Under the pieces are notes generated by a model. That model was not told the DNA's origin, made no database searches, and worked only from the letters and a program-made list of their open reading frames with translations. The translations under genes were made by a program, and so were the position numbers. Positions 40,207-47,801 of a stretch of DNA of 61,565 nt are shown one piece after another. Position 1 is the stretch's first letter; each line of letters opens with the position of its first letter. This DNA comes from a virus: positions 1-61,565 of IMG/VR virus record IMGVR_UViG_3300044941_000051; one strand, given 5' to 3'.

Positions 40207-42633
40207 CTAGGCTTGTTTGTCAAGCTCGTTCTTATATAGCTTGATGATCTGCGTGTGGATGTCAATCTTATTATCTAGCAGCTCGTAGACACGTTTTTCT
40301 ACAGGCGACCCGACCAGCTGGAAGACGGTACAGCGGTTGGTCTGCCCCTTGCGGTGCACCCGCGCGTTGGCCTGCGCGTAGATCTCCAGCGACGGCACCG
40401 GGCCCCACCAGACGACGGTGTCGGCGGCGGTCAGCGTCACCCCGTGCGCTGCGGCCTGGGGCTGGATGATCAGCACCCGAGGGTCGGGTTCGGTCTGGAA
40501 CCGATGGAAGATCTGCGTGCGCTCCGAAGCCGGCACCTCGCCGCTGATGAGCTCGCATGTGTACCTGTCAGCGCGCAGGTTCTTGGCCACCAGCTTGATC
40601 GTGTGCCTGAACGGCACGAAGACAAGCACCTTCCGCGGGGCTTCCTGCAGCACCTCCAGGAGGGCGCTGTACCGGCCGGACACGTCGAACTCCAACGTGT
40701 TCTGGTTGTCGGTGTAGACCGATCCGCACGCAATCTGGATTAGCTTGTTCATTACCACAGCGGCGTTGGCTGCAGTGACGCTTTCGCCCGATGCCTCTAG
40801 CAGTGCTTGTTTGCGCAGCTTGTCGTAGTAGAATTTCTGCTGCTTGCTCATCGGCACGTCGCGGCGGACGTACACCATCTCCGGCAGATCGAGGCACTCC
40901 ATCTTGGAAAACCGGATCGCCGGCTGCAGTGCGTTGTGCACGGTGTCGACCGCTGTGTCTTTGACACCCCACTTGAACTGGGTGATCTTGTACATGACCA
41001 TGTCGCGGAACGCCGTGAACGTCGACGGCACGCCGCGCGGGTTGACCAGCTTTGCCAGCCCATATGCCTGCACCGGCCCCTGCGCTGCGGGAGTGCCTGT
41101 CATCATCCACAGCCAGGTTTCGGGTTGCAATATCGCGTTCAATGCGCGCCAGCGGGCGGTGTTCTTGTTGGAGTAATGGGAGCAGTTGTGGACTAGGTAT
41201 CCGGGCCCAACAAAGTAGTTAGGTGTTCCGTCAACTTCGAGGTTATAGACGTATTCTCCACTTCGTGGTTCCAGATAGACAACACTGTCCACCCAAGCTC
41301 CTGCAGCTTGGCGGTTTTCTTCGCATCCCGCTGTTGGCCAAGCGCAGTCCGATGCGATGATCCGTTCACCTCCAGACCTACTTTTTTCTTTGGCCATGCG
41401 AAGTCGAGCTTGTAGTTTGTAGGATAGCCCAGCTGCCGTCCCCCCAACGCTACTGGGAAGTTCCATACCCAGTTGGGGGGCAGCATCGGCATCAGTATAC
41501 TCTCTGAGGTCGTAGGCCCATGCCCGTTGCCCCCGCGCGTAACCGGACGATACCCAGCGGTCTTTGCTATCTCGGATAGTTTTTGTCGGGTTGCTTCTGA
41601 TTTCGGCACCCCCCTTTGGAGCTGGGAAGTCTCCCACCTCTGCTTTGCGGTGAGATTTCGAAGCGCTGATTGACCCGGATGTAGGGCATGCCATCTCTTC
41701 CGACCGCAAGATTTCGAGCAAGTCATCCCGACTTGCGTGCCACGCCTTCTCCAGAAATTCCACGCCGACGTTCTTTGTCGGTACTCTTTTGCGCAGATAC
41801 CGCAGATCATGTGTAGAAATGAGCCGTCGACCCGCAAGATTTCTGGCGCATACCCAACCCCAATCAGTGAAGAACGGATGTTCTGGAGTGCATCGGATGA
41901 CGTCACCATTTTTTAGTCGCACCTCCACCAGGCTTGTTGGGACTGATTTCGTCGTAGCTTTAATAGTACGAACTCCAGCAGAAGTAAGAACGCGGTCTCC
42001 TGCGACAAGGGTTTCTATTTTTCGGGGGCCTTCGGGGGTGTGGACCTCGGTCCCAGCCACAAAACACTCGTCGACGATCACCAGATCGAAGCCGCCCTCG
42101 ACCAGCTCCTTCTTCACCACTCCGACGCCGTCGTAGTTGATGATGATGAACTGCGCGCCGTTGGCGATGACCTTCCGGCGCTTTTCGGCGGTGCCGTAGG
42201 CAACGTCGACTGTGCGGTGCATGGCTACGGAGAATAGGTCACTCCGCCATGCCGCGTCCATGATCGACACGGGGCACACAATGAGTACGCGCTTTACCGC
42301 TCCGATGGAAAGCAGATAGTCCGCAGCCCAAATTGCGCTGGCGCTTTTCCCCGTCCCTTGCTCGTTAAAGCAAAAACACCTTTTGTGCAGAGTGAGAAAC
42401 GCGGCAGTTGCCCGCTGATGGGCCATAGGGCGGAACCGCCCCGGCCAGCCGTAGTTCTTCTCAATCGGGGATGGTGCAGGCAGGCTGAGCTTACGCAGGG
42501 CTTGCGCCTGCGGCAGGGCCCAGCGCACGGCAACGGTGTGTTCGTCTAGAGCCTTGGCGTCAGGCACGGCTGCCAGAACCCGCGCGGGGTTCTTCAGGCG
42601 CAGCAAGAGCGCCTTGTTCTCGATGATCTGCAT
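40207..42633 (-). CDS. SNF2-like DEAD/H helicase with intein at the DE box
   Basis: 808 residues before splicing, 514 after. Walker A is NEQGTGKS (90-97), motif II is VIVDE (to residue 189) followed after splicing by CSHYS, motif III is MMTGTP, motif VI is ANARVHRKGQ. This is the SNF2/DEAD-like fold used by phage recombination or fork-remodelling helicases. An intein, residues 190-483 (41185-42066), separates Glu189 and Cys484 exactly at the Walker B, so unspliced protein cannot be active. The intein also contains a second gene in another frame, see separate entries. Confidence 0.88.
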   Translation of the reverse strand: MQIIENKALLLRLKNPARVLAAVPDAKALDEHTVAVRWALPQAQALRKLSLPAPSPIEKNYGWPGRFRPMAHQRATAAFLTLHKRCFCFNEQGTGKSASAIWAADYLLSIGAVKRVLIVCPVSIMDAAWRSDLFSVAMHRTVDVAYGTAEKRRKVIANGAQFIIINYDGVGVVKKELVEGGFDLVIVDECFVAGTEVHTPEGPRKIETLVAGDRVLTSAGVRTIKATTKSVPTSLVEVRLKNGDVIRCTPEHPFFTDWGWVCARNLAGRRLISTHDLRYLRKRVPTKNVGVEFLEKAWHASRDDLLEILRSEEMACPTSGSISASKSHRKAEVGDFPAPKGGAEIRSNPTKTIRDSKDRWVSSGYARGQRAWAYDLREYTDADAAPQLGMELPSSVGGTAAGLSYKLQARLRMAKEKSRSGGERIIASDCAWPTAGCEENRQAAGAWVDSVVYLEPRSGEYVYNLEVDGTPNYFVGPGYLVHNCSHYSNKNTARWRALNAILQPETWLWMMTGTPAAQGPVQAYGLAKLVNPRGVPSTFTAFRDMVMYKITQFKWGVKDTAVDTVHNALQPAIRFSKMECLDLPEMVYVRRDVPMSKQQKFYYDKLRKQALLEASGESVTAANAAVVMNKLIQIACGSVYTDNQNTLEFDVSGRYSALLEVLQEAPRKVLVFVPFRHTIKLVAKNLRADRYTCELISGEVPASERTQIFHRFQTEPDPRVLIIQPQAAAHGVTLTAADTVVWWGPVPSLEIYAQANARVHRKGQTNRCTVFQLVGSPVEKRVYELLDNKIDIHTQIIKLYKNELDKQA
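41185..42066 (-). mobile_element. Class 1-type intein (294 aa)
   Basis: Starts CFVAGTEVHTPEGPRKIETL (block A, Cys1), has block B RCTPEHPFF with TxxH, and ends with YNLEVDGTPNYFV and GYLVHN, followed by Cys+1 of the extein. No LAGLIDADG motif is seen in this frame. The region between block B and block F is also read in a second frame as a complete endonuclease gene. Boundaries are set by continuity of the helicase motif II. Confidence 0.9.
41193..41909 (-). CDS. Homing endonuclease nested out-of-frame in the intein
   Basis: 238 residues in the +1 frame relative to the helicase and intein. ATG 41909 has GGAGGT 11 bases upstream. Residues 36-68 form a C-x2-C ... C-x3-C zinc site (Cys36, 39, 64, 68); residues 100-119 (GVPKSEATRQKLSEIAKTAG) look like a NUMOD3 DNA-binding motif; residues 166-217 (YKLDFAWPKKKVGLEVNG, SSH, RDAKKTAKLQELGWTVLSIWNHEV) are a Vsr/DUF559-type nuclease with Asp169, Glu180, His186 and Asp195. 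The stop is 8 bases before the intein end, so the gene overlaps the coding for intein blocks B, F and G. It is the likely mobility enzyme of this intein. Confidence 0.85.
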   Translation of the reverse strand: MVTSSDALQNIRSSLIGVGYAPEILRVDGSFLHMICGICAKEYRQRTSAWNFWRRRGTQVGMTCSKSCGRKRWHALHPGQSALRNLTAKQRWETSQLQRGVPKSEATRQKLSEIAKTAGYRPVTRGGNGHGPTTSESILMPMLPPNWVWNFPVALGGRQLGYPTNYKLDFAWPKKKVGLEVNGSSHRTALGQQRDAKKTAKLQELGWTVLSIWNHEVENTSITSKLTEHLTTLLGPDT

Positions 42634-42637
42634 CGGC

Positions 42638-42907
42638 TCACTTCTTCGGGGGTTTGCTCATTCGGCCGCCAGCGGCACGGTTCTTGCTCGGAGACTGCAG
42701 GCGGACACCGTCGGCGTTAGACCCGCCTCGGGCCAGCGGCTTGTTGTGCGCGAGGTCCTTGCCGGCGCGAGCGCTGCGGCCGTTCTTCTTGTCGAAGGCG
42801 TCGCGGGCCCGCTCCCGCTCCTTGCGGGCGTCATGCTCACCGCGAGCGATCTGCAGGCGGTATTCTCTCTTGTAGTTCCGGTCGCGTTCGGGGTTCTTGT
42901 AGGGCAT
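42638..42907 (-). CDS. Small HNH-like phage protein (89 aa)
   Basis: A very basic protein: MPYKNPERDRNYKREYRLQIARGEHD, then KDLAHNKPLARGGSNADGVRLQSPSKNRAAGG. The D-x-AHNKPLxxGGSN pattern matches phage HNH-type proteins, though the usual HNH zinc cysteines are not visible, so catalysis is uncertain. It starts one base inside the next gene's stop, within the replication operon. Confidence 0.55.
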   Translation of the reverse strand: MPYKNPERDRNYKREYRLQIARGEHDARKERERARDAFDKKNGRSARAGKDLAHNKPLARGGSNADGVRLQSPSKNRAAGGRMSKPPKK

Positions 42908-43578
42908 CAGTTGTCACCATGGTGGGGGCACTCCGTCACCGGGCAGTGCCGTTTGCACAGGCCGCTCGGCTTCGGGTTCCACACGCCGGTCGAGAAGGCC
43001 GCTGCCATCTTATCATAGTCGGCGAGCCACTTCTGCCACATTTCCTTGGTCTCGCTGCGGGTGTACTCGGCCTTGGTGAGGTTCCTGGCGATGACGAAGA
43101 AGAGCCCCGCCTTGATGTGCTTCAGCTGCGGGAAGTGCCGGAACATGGCCATAGCCATCAGCTCCAGCTGCCCCTTGTCCGCGTACCTGGCGCTGGCGCC
43201 GCTCTTGTAATCCACGATCCGGGCGCGGTCCCCGTCGATGATCGCGAGGTCCACGATGCCACGGAACCAGACATCGGGCGCGTCGAATGCGCAAGGCTCC
43301 AGTCGGTCCGTCAGACCGAGCCTATACTCGCAGAGCTTCTCGCCAGGCAGTGCCGCCAGCCACTCGAGCGCCGCTTGCGCGAAGGCAAACTCGGGCGGCA
43401 GCGGGGCGCCGTCTCGGATGAATTGCTCCGCTGCCAGATGAAAAGCCGTCCCGTACCGGGTCGCCTCGGTCTCCCGGAATGGGAACTGCTTGAGCACGTT
43501 CACGTGGTAGAACTGTTTGGGACAAGTCTGGAAAGCCTTGATACGGCTGAAAGACCACGGAGCCGGGCTATGTGTCAT
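42907..43578 (-). CDS. Cas4/RecB-like PD-(D/E)XK exonuclease
   Basis: 223 residues. SFSRIKAFQTCPKQFYHV, RYGTAFHLAAEQFIRD, FRGIVDLAIIDGDRARIVDYKSGAS (catalytic D and K), ELMAMAMFRHFPQLKHI and a C-terminal cysteine group (CKRHCPVTECPHH) with the single cysteine near the start form the four-Cys Fe-S site of Cas4/AddB-like nucleases. Such enzymes resect DNA in phage recombination. ATG 43578 preferred; a GTG six bases earlier is possible. Adjacent to the polymerase. Confidence 0.78.
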   Translation of the reverse strand: MTHSPAPWSFSRIKAFQTCPKQFYHVNVLKQFPFRETEATRYGTAFHLAAEQFIRDGAPLPPEFAFAQAALEWLAALPGEKLCEYRLGLTDRLEPCAFDAPDVWFRGIVDLAIIDGDRARIVDYKSGASARYADKGQLELMAMAMFRHFPQLKHIKAGLFFVIARNLTKAEYTRSETKEMWQKWLADYDKMAAAFSTGVWNPKPSGLCKRHCPVTECPHHGDN

Positions 43579-45413
43579 TCGCACCCACCATAGGTTTTGC
43601 CTACCCCCGACTCGCAGTTGACCGGCAGCCCTGTCGCCCAGGCTGGCGTCCAGCGCATGCAGTCCTCGATGTACCGCCGCGCCTCGTCCACCTCGGCTTC
43701 CGGGACGCAGGATATCACGCTGTCATGAACAGTCAAGACCACTTTGTATCGTTTAGCTATCTTTAGCATCTGCTCGGCCACAATGCAGCGCGCAAGGGCC
43801 TGAACGCAGTTTTCGACACATTTGCCGCCGTATATACGGGTTGGACCTTCCCGAGTGTCGTAGACATACTCGTAGCCCTTTTCGCCCTCTTGCGCCCGCA
43901 AGTTATCGTAGAGGATCGGCAGGCCGCTCGGTAAGATAATCCCGCCCCGTCTGGGGTCGACGTCGACCACACCGGGCCTACCGAGCTGGATGCTGTCGCC
44001 CAGCACCATGTGCTTCAACGCAAGCTGCGCCTGCTTCCACAGCTCGACGATCTTGTCGTTGGTGCGCCGGTACACGTCGATGATGCGACGTGCCTCGTCG
44101 ATGTCGACCTCAACCGGAGGAAACCCGGTCTTGAGATAAGTCTGGAACTTCGCGGCGCCCATACCGTAACCGCACCCGAGCACGGCGGTCTTACCGACGT
44201 GCCGCTGCGACTTGTCCACGCTGGTGATCGGTATGCCGTAGATGGACACTGCCATCTTTTTGTACACATCTTCACGCTTGGCGAACGCCTCGACAAGATC
44301 GTCCTGCCCCGCCCACCAGGCAAGCACCCGGGCTTCGATTTGGCTTGAGTCGCAGTCGATAAGCATGTAGCCTTCTGGTGCGACTATGGCGTTCTTGATT
44401 TGTTTGGCGTTGGGTCCGCGTGACGGTAAATTCTGGAGGTTAATGAACTCAGTTCCACCCCACCGCCCAGTGTGTGCCGCGTAATATCGAAGCGGGATCG
44501 GAAGCGTTCCCCGACTACCTATGTCAATAAACCGCTGCGTGCGCGTCTCTTCGATTGTCGTCTTGTTTCCCAGCCGTGCCTCGACAAGAGCCTGCACCGC
44601 CAGTGACTCATGCTCCCGTAGCGCCAAAAACTCCTCGTCGGTCTTGGCGAACGCATAGGCCGGCTTGCCCGTGCGAGCGCTCATCTTCACGGGCGGCGTA
44701 ACTCCCTGCGCCTCGAGCATCGTGGCGAACTTCGGGTTGGACATCAGATCGGCCTTGTCGGCGACGCCGGCGTCCACCAGCAGCTGCGCCTTGGCCCGCA
44801 TGGTGTTCAGCAGGTGCCCTTCGAGATGAGGCACATCCAGCTGCAGCACGGGGTCCGTGAACATCCGCAGGGTCAGGTCGATCAGCCGAAGCTCCTGCTG
44901 CGGGAACCCAGCTGCCATCATGCGGTTGAAAATCTCCCACGTCAGGTCCGCGTCCTTGACGCAATAAGCGCCGTAGAGCGCGAGATCCTCGGGCGTGAAA
45001 TCCCCCCGGCGCTTGCCGACGGCCCGGGCTACCTCGGTGCCCTTCTCCCCAACACCGTAGCGCTCGGCGACAGCAGCCAGGCTGTGGCGTGCGTTCACCC
45101 CGTGCAGTGCCCGGGACATGCACATGGTGTCCAGCAGGCGCGCAGGCTTGATGCCACAGCGCCAGGACAGGATGGCACCGTCGAACATGGTGTTGTGAGA
45201 CAGCAGCGCGCTGCGGCTCCAGTCGAACTGACGCAGGAACTCCAGCGTAGCCTTGGCGGGCCCGGAGAACCACTGCGTCGGCTGGTCGTTGACCTTGGCG
45301 GCTACCCCGATAACCTGAAACTCAGGGCTGCGGATATACTCTTCTGTCGTCAGCTTGGACAGGCTGTAGGTCTTTGAGTAGTAGGTTTCGAAGTCTAGGG
45401 TGATGATGTTCAT
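43575..45413 (-). CDS. DNA polymerase, family A with 3-prime exonuclease
   Basis: 612 residues. The DnaQ-like exonuclease starts at the N-terminus, DFETY (Asp7, Glu9), with LSHNTMFDGAIL and YCVKDADLTWEI. The polymerase part shows motif A IDCDSSQIEARVLAWW (about residue 350), motif B RHVGKTAVLGCGYGMG, and motif C LTVHDS (about residue 560). It lacks 5-prime exonuclease, like other podovirus replicases. A tiny leader frame (MSPAQTAAVEAIGNW, 45430-45477) lies directly upstream and may couple translation. The core enzyme of phage replication here. Confidence 0.92.
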   Translation of the reverse strand: MNIITLDFETYYSKTYSLSKLTTEEYIRSPEFQVIGVAAKVNDQPTQWFSGPAKATLEFLRQFDWSRSALLSHNTMFDGAILSWRCGIKPARLLDTMCMSRALHGVNARHSLAAVAERYGVGEKGTEVARAVGKRRGDFTPEDLALYGAYCVKDADLTWEIFNRMMAAGFPQQELRLIDLTLRMFTDPVLQLDVPHLEGHLLNTMRAKAQLLVDAGVADKADLMSNPKFATMLEAQGVTPPVKMSARTGKPAYAFAKTDEEFLALREHESLAVQALVEARLGNKTTIEETRTQRFIDIGSRGTLPIPLRYYAAHTGRWGGTEFINLQNLPSRGPNAKQIKNAIVAPEGYMLIDCDSSQIEARVLAWWAGQDDLVEAFAKREDVYKKMAVSIYGIPITSVDKSQRHVGKTAVLGCGYGMGAAKFQTYLKTGFPPVEVDIDEARRIIDVYRRTNDKIVELWKQAQLALKHMVLGDSIQLGRPGVVDVDPRRGGIILPSGLPILYDNLRAQEGEKGYEYVYDTREGPTRIYGGKCVENCVQALARCIVAEQMLKIAKRYKVVLTVHDSVISCVPEAEVDEARRYIEDCMRWTPAWATGLPVNCESGVGKTYGGCE

Positions 45414-45480
45414 CAGAGTCTGCCCCTAGCTACCAGTTCCCGATGGCCTCGACTGCCGCGGTTTGCGCCGGGCTCATGGC

Positions 45481-45915
45481 TCATCCCCGCTCTTCCTGCA
45501 TACGGCACTCGCCTGCGATAGCCTGGTAGGTGCCGGAGTCGACGTAGTTGTCCGGGTGGTAGGCACCGTAGAACGTGCGCGTCATCTTAACGAGGGTCAT
45601 GAAGTGAGCGACATCCTCGGCAGTGAACCGAAAGGTTTCCGGCAGCTGAAACTTTGCTGACATGTACGCGCTCCAGAGCTGGGCACAGGCGTCGAGGTTG
45701 TCGTAGGGGTCTCCGTAGGTCTTGTTGCGGTCGCCCGAGGTCAGAGCGACGCCCTGCTTGAGCAGCCGCACCCGCTCCGGCTCGGCGCTGCCGGACTTGG
45801 CGAGGATCTTCGCGACTGTGCCCTCAGCGATGTCGAGCTCGGTCGCGATTGTCTGGGCGTTCCACTCGGGGTTCTTGACCTTTGCGGCCCACACGAGTTC
45901 TTCAGTCCTGGTCAT
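45481..45915 (-). CDS. DUF6378-like protein with helix-turn-helix start (144 aa)
   Basis: From ATG 45915 (MTRTEELVWAAKVKNPEWNAQTIATELDIAEGTVAKIL), an HTH at the start. The C-terminal part, GDRNKTYGDPYDNLDACAQLW and ETFRFTAEDVAHFMTLVKMTRTFYGAYHPDNYVD, matches the DUF6378 pattern of phage proteins, usually found alone. The fusion to an HTH is less common. The role is unknown; a MazG-like fold is a possible relative. Confidence 0.65.
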   Translation of the reverse strand: MTRTEELVWAAKVKNPEWNAQTIATELDIAEGTVAKILAKSGSAEPERVRLLKQGVALTSGDRNKTYGDPYDNLDACAQLWSAYMSAKFQLPETFRFTAEDVAHFMTLVKMTRTFYGAYHPDNYVDSGTYQAIAGECRMQEERG

Positions 45916-46081
45916 TCTTCTTCCCCATGCGTTTAAGTTTGGCCTCAAGTTTTCTTGACCCATTAAACTGGCCTTTAGCCAGCCAACGCCACACGGTGAT
46001 ACGATGCACGCCGAAATGTTCGGCAGCGGCCCGAACAGACGGAAACGCTATGCCTCGGATGACAACGGGGGTAGGGGTCAT
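45902..46081 (-). CDS. NUMOD1-like small DNA-binding protein (59 aa)
   Basis: From ATG 46081. The stretch GIAFPSVRAAAEHFGVHRITVWRWLAKGQ is a helix-turn-helix of the NUMOD1 or resolvase-HTH kind seen in homing endonucleases and small regulators. The C-terminus is strongly basic (KLEAKLKRMGKKNDQD). It overlaps the next gene by 14 bases. A phage regulator or the remains of an endonuclease would both fit. Confidence 0.6.
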   Translation of the reverse strand: MTPTPVVIRGIAFPSVRAAAEHFGVHRITVWRWLAKGQFNGSRKLEAKLKRMGKKNDQD

Positions 46082-46151
46082 TTTGTAGGTTTCGGGAATG
46101 GTAGCGTTGGCGTCGGCGCGGGCGGTGGCGCTGGCGCCGGCGAAGGCGGTG

Positions 46152-46388
46152 TTATTCTGTAAGCTCCAAAGCGCCACGGATAGCGCGAGATGCGGCGCGG
46201 GCAAAGTCGTTTAGAGAAACGTCCATGTCGTCCACGTCGTCCATTGCGCCCCACAGGAAGTCGGGATCACTGGCCTCGAGAAGCGCATGGCGCAGGCGGG
46301 CGAGTTCGGCCTCTAACGCAGCTATGCGGGCCTCATATTCAGCGCGAATACGGGCGATCTGTGTAGGCCATGAAATGTCGTCATCCAT
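46152..46388 (-). CDS. Coiled-coil hypothetical protein (78 aa)
   Basis: From ATG 46388 (MDDDISWPTQIARIRAEYEARIAALEAELARLR). The first 45 residues form a coiled coil and the rest is acidic, DDVDDMDVSLNDFARAAS. It starts by overlapping the next gene's stop. Proteins of this type are common in Rhodobacteraceae prophages, with no known role. Confidence 0.55.
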   Translation of the reverse strand: MDDDISWPTQIARIRAEYEARIAALEAELARLRHALLEASDPDFLWGAMDDVDDMDVSLNDFARAASRAIRGALELTE

Positions 46389-46767
46389 TTGCGCGGTCCT
46401 TCTCAAAAGCGGCGAGGGCGGCGTCGATCTGGTAACAGAGGCCCATGTCGTGCCGATACTTTTTTTCGATGTGCAAATACTGCGAGCGCTGCGGTTCGGG
46501 CCAATCTCTGGCTACGTATAAAGCAAGATCAAGCCGTGCCGCTTTCAACAATTCCACCAGCGCCTGCACCCTCGGATCGTCCAAAGGGTCGGGCGCGGCA
46601 ACGGGCAGGGCACGGATGGCCTCTTGCGCCTCGTCGATGGCCAGGTCGTATCCTTCGCCAGCGTCCTCGGCGTCGGACCTGGGGATGTCGCGCCTGCGCA
46701 GGTCGCCAACTGCTTTCGCAGCCGCCACGCGCATCTCAGCGGCGGTGGTGATGGTCTTGTCAGTCAC
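46381..46767 (-). CDS. Hypothetical protein (128 aa)
   Basis: GTG start at 46767, overlapping the stop of the small membrane protein upstream (GTGA). MTDKTITTAAEMRVAAAKAVGDLRRRDIP, then a coil-like acidic and helical region and YLHIEKKYRHDMGLCYQIDAALAAFEK at the end. Similar proteins occur in alphaproteobacterial prophages. No function assigned. Confidence 0.55.
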   Translation of the reverse strand: MTDKTITTAAEMRVAAAKAVGDLRRRDIPRSDAEDAGEGYDLAIDEAQEAIRALPVAAPDPLDDPRVQALVELLKAARLDLALYVARDWPEPQRSQYLHIEKKYRHDMGLCYQIDAALAAFEKDRANG

Positions 46768-46877
46768 GGCATCATTCCTCCCCTAAGCGCGGCGTAAACC
46801 AGCGCGTTGATCATGTGACCCGCGACAAGGCAGGTCAGGGCGGTAGCAGCGGCAATCGCCAGGATGCGGCTAATCAT
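46764..46877 (-). CDS. Single-pass membrane micro-protein (37 aa)
   Basis: From ATG 46877 (MISRILAIAAATALTCLVAG). One hydrophobic helix covers most of the protein, ending YAALRGGMMP. The stop overlaps the next gene's GTG. The small size, single membrane segment and coupling are typical of phage accessory peptides. Confidence 0.5.
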   Translation of the reverse strand: MISRILAIAAATALTCLVAGHMINALVYAALRGGMMP

Positions 46878-46889
46878 TGCATGTGACCG

Positions 46890-47165
46890 TCACAGACAAG
46901 TGGTGTCGAGAAGGGCCAAAGAGTCGAGGTATCTGTCAACCCACCCCTGAGAGTATCGTGCCCGGCTGTATGCCTCTTCGATGTTTTTGATGTCCCGATG
47001 CGCCGCATCTCGCTGGCCTTTGTATATAGCGGCAATCTCAACTACGCGATTTTCTGCGTCTATCCAGCCATCCCGGATAAACCCGTCTATTAAGTCCGTA
47101 ACACTGTCACGGTGGAGAACCGCTGGGGGGCAGCGGTTTGCTGGCCCTCCTGTGTTTATCGTCAT
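46890..47165 (-). CDS. Hypothetical protein (91 aa)
   Basis: ATG 47165 (MTINTGGPANRCPPAVLHRDSV) then DLIDGFIRDGWIDAENRVVEIAAIYKG and a charged helical end. The acidic, helix-rich composition suggests a small cytoplasmic protein. No family recognised. An in-frame GTG upstream is an alternative start. Confidence 0.5.
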   Translation of the reverse strand: MTINTGGPANRCPPAVLHRDSVTDLIDGFIRDGWIDAENRVVEIAAIYKGQRDAAHRDIKNIEEAYSRARYSQGWVDRYLDSLALLDTTCL

Positions 47166-47232
47166 GTCGATATGTCTGGCGCTCACAGCTTGCTCCCTCC
47201 GCCCCACATTATTTCACCGAATATGGGTTCCA

Positions 47233-47559
47233 TCACATTCCGCCTTCCTTGCGCAGCAGCTCCGGCGGGACGCCGTAGCCCTCGGCCAGAAGATCGAGGA
47301 TCGCGCCGTGGATCAGGCGCACGCTCTCAGCGTCGTGGCGGTTGATGATCGTCTTCGCAATGCCCAGTGCCTCAGCCTCCGTCAGGCTGCGCTTGCCGGC
47401 GCGAAACCGCTTCGCCGCCTCGGCCAGCTTGTCCAGATCGGCGCGCTGGGTGGGCGCAGGGGCGGGGACGGGACCGGGGTGTTCTTGAGCGCGCTGGGCG
47501 GCGCGGCGCATACCAGCAGCGGCAAGGGCGATGGCCCAAGGGCGAGGGGTAATGGTCAT
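47233..47559 (-). CDS. Hypothetical protein (108 aa)
   Basis: ATG 47559 (MTITPRPWAIALAAAGMRRAAQRAQ) starts inside the end of the upstream gene. The first part is Ala-rich and basic, then a proline linker (GPVPAPAPTQR) and ADLDKLAEAAKRFRAGKRSLTEAEALGIAKTII, which is helical. No known family. Confidence 0.5.
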   Translation of the reverse strand: MTITPRPWAIALAAAGMRRAAQRAQEHPGPVPAPAPTQRADLDKLAEAAKRFRAGKRSLTEAEALGIAKTIINRHDAESVRLIHGAILDLLAEGYGVPPELLRKEGGM

Positions 47560-47801
47560 TTCGGCGTCTCCTTGTTGCCGTGGCATTTGGATACTCGCAG
47601 CGCCCACTCGACGCCATCAACAAAGGCAAGTGCCGCCTCGGTCGTGGGTTGTGTGAAAAAGAAATGCAATACCAATCCAAACCGTTCGATGATGGGTTTT
47701 GGCGGATAGACTGCAAGGCCGTCACGGTGAAAGTCGAACGACCAGCCGTCTTCCTCCTTTTCGGAAAGGCGGCGGTGAATTTCCAGCGAGCTCATAGGCA
47801 T
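47556..47801 (-). CDS. Hypothetical protein (81 aa)
   Basis: ATG 47801, overlapping the previous stop (TAATG), so translation is coupled to the leucine-rich-repeat gene. MPMSSLEIHRRLSEKEEDGWSFDFHRDGLAVYPPKPI is followed by RFGLVLHFFFTQPTTEAALAFVDGVEWALRVS. The shape suggests a small alpha/beta protein. No family recognised. Confidence 0.5.
   Translation of the reverse strand: MPMSSLEIHRRLSEKEEDGWSFDFHRDGLAVYPPKPIIERFGLVLHFFFTQPTTEAALAFVDGVEWALRVSKCHGNKETPK

Noticed and set aside
45430-45477. Fifteen-codon frame before the polymerase gene as an annotated gene
   Set aside because: Too short and without independent support; mentioned only as a possible leader in the polymerase entry.
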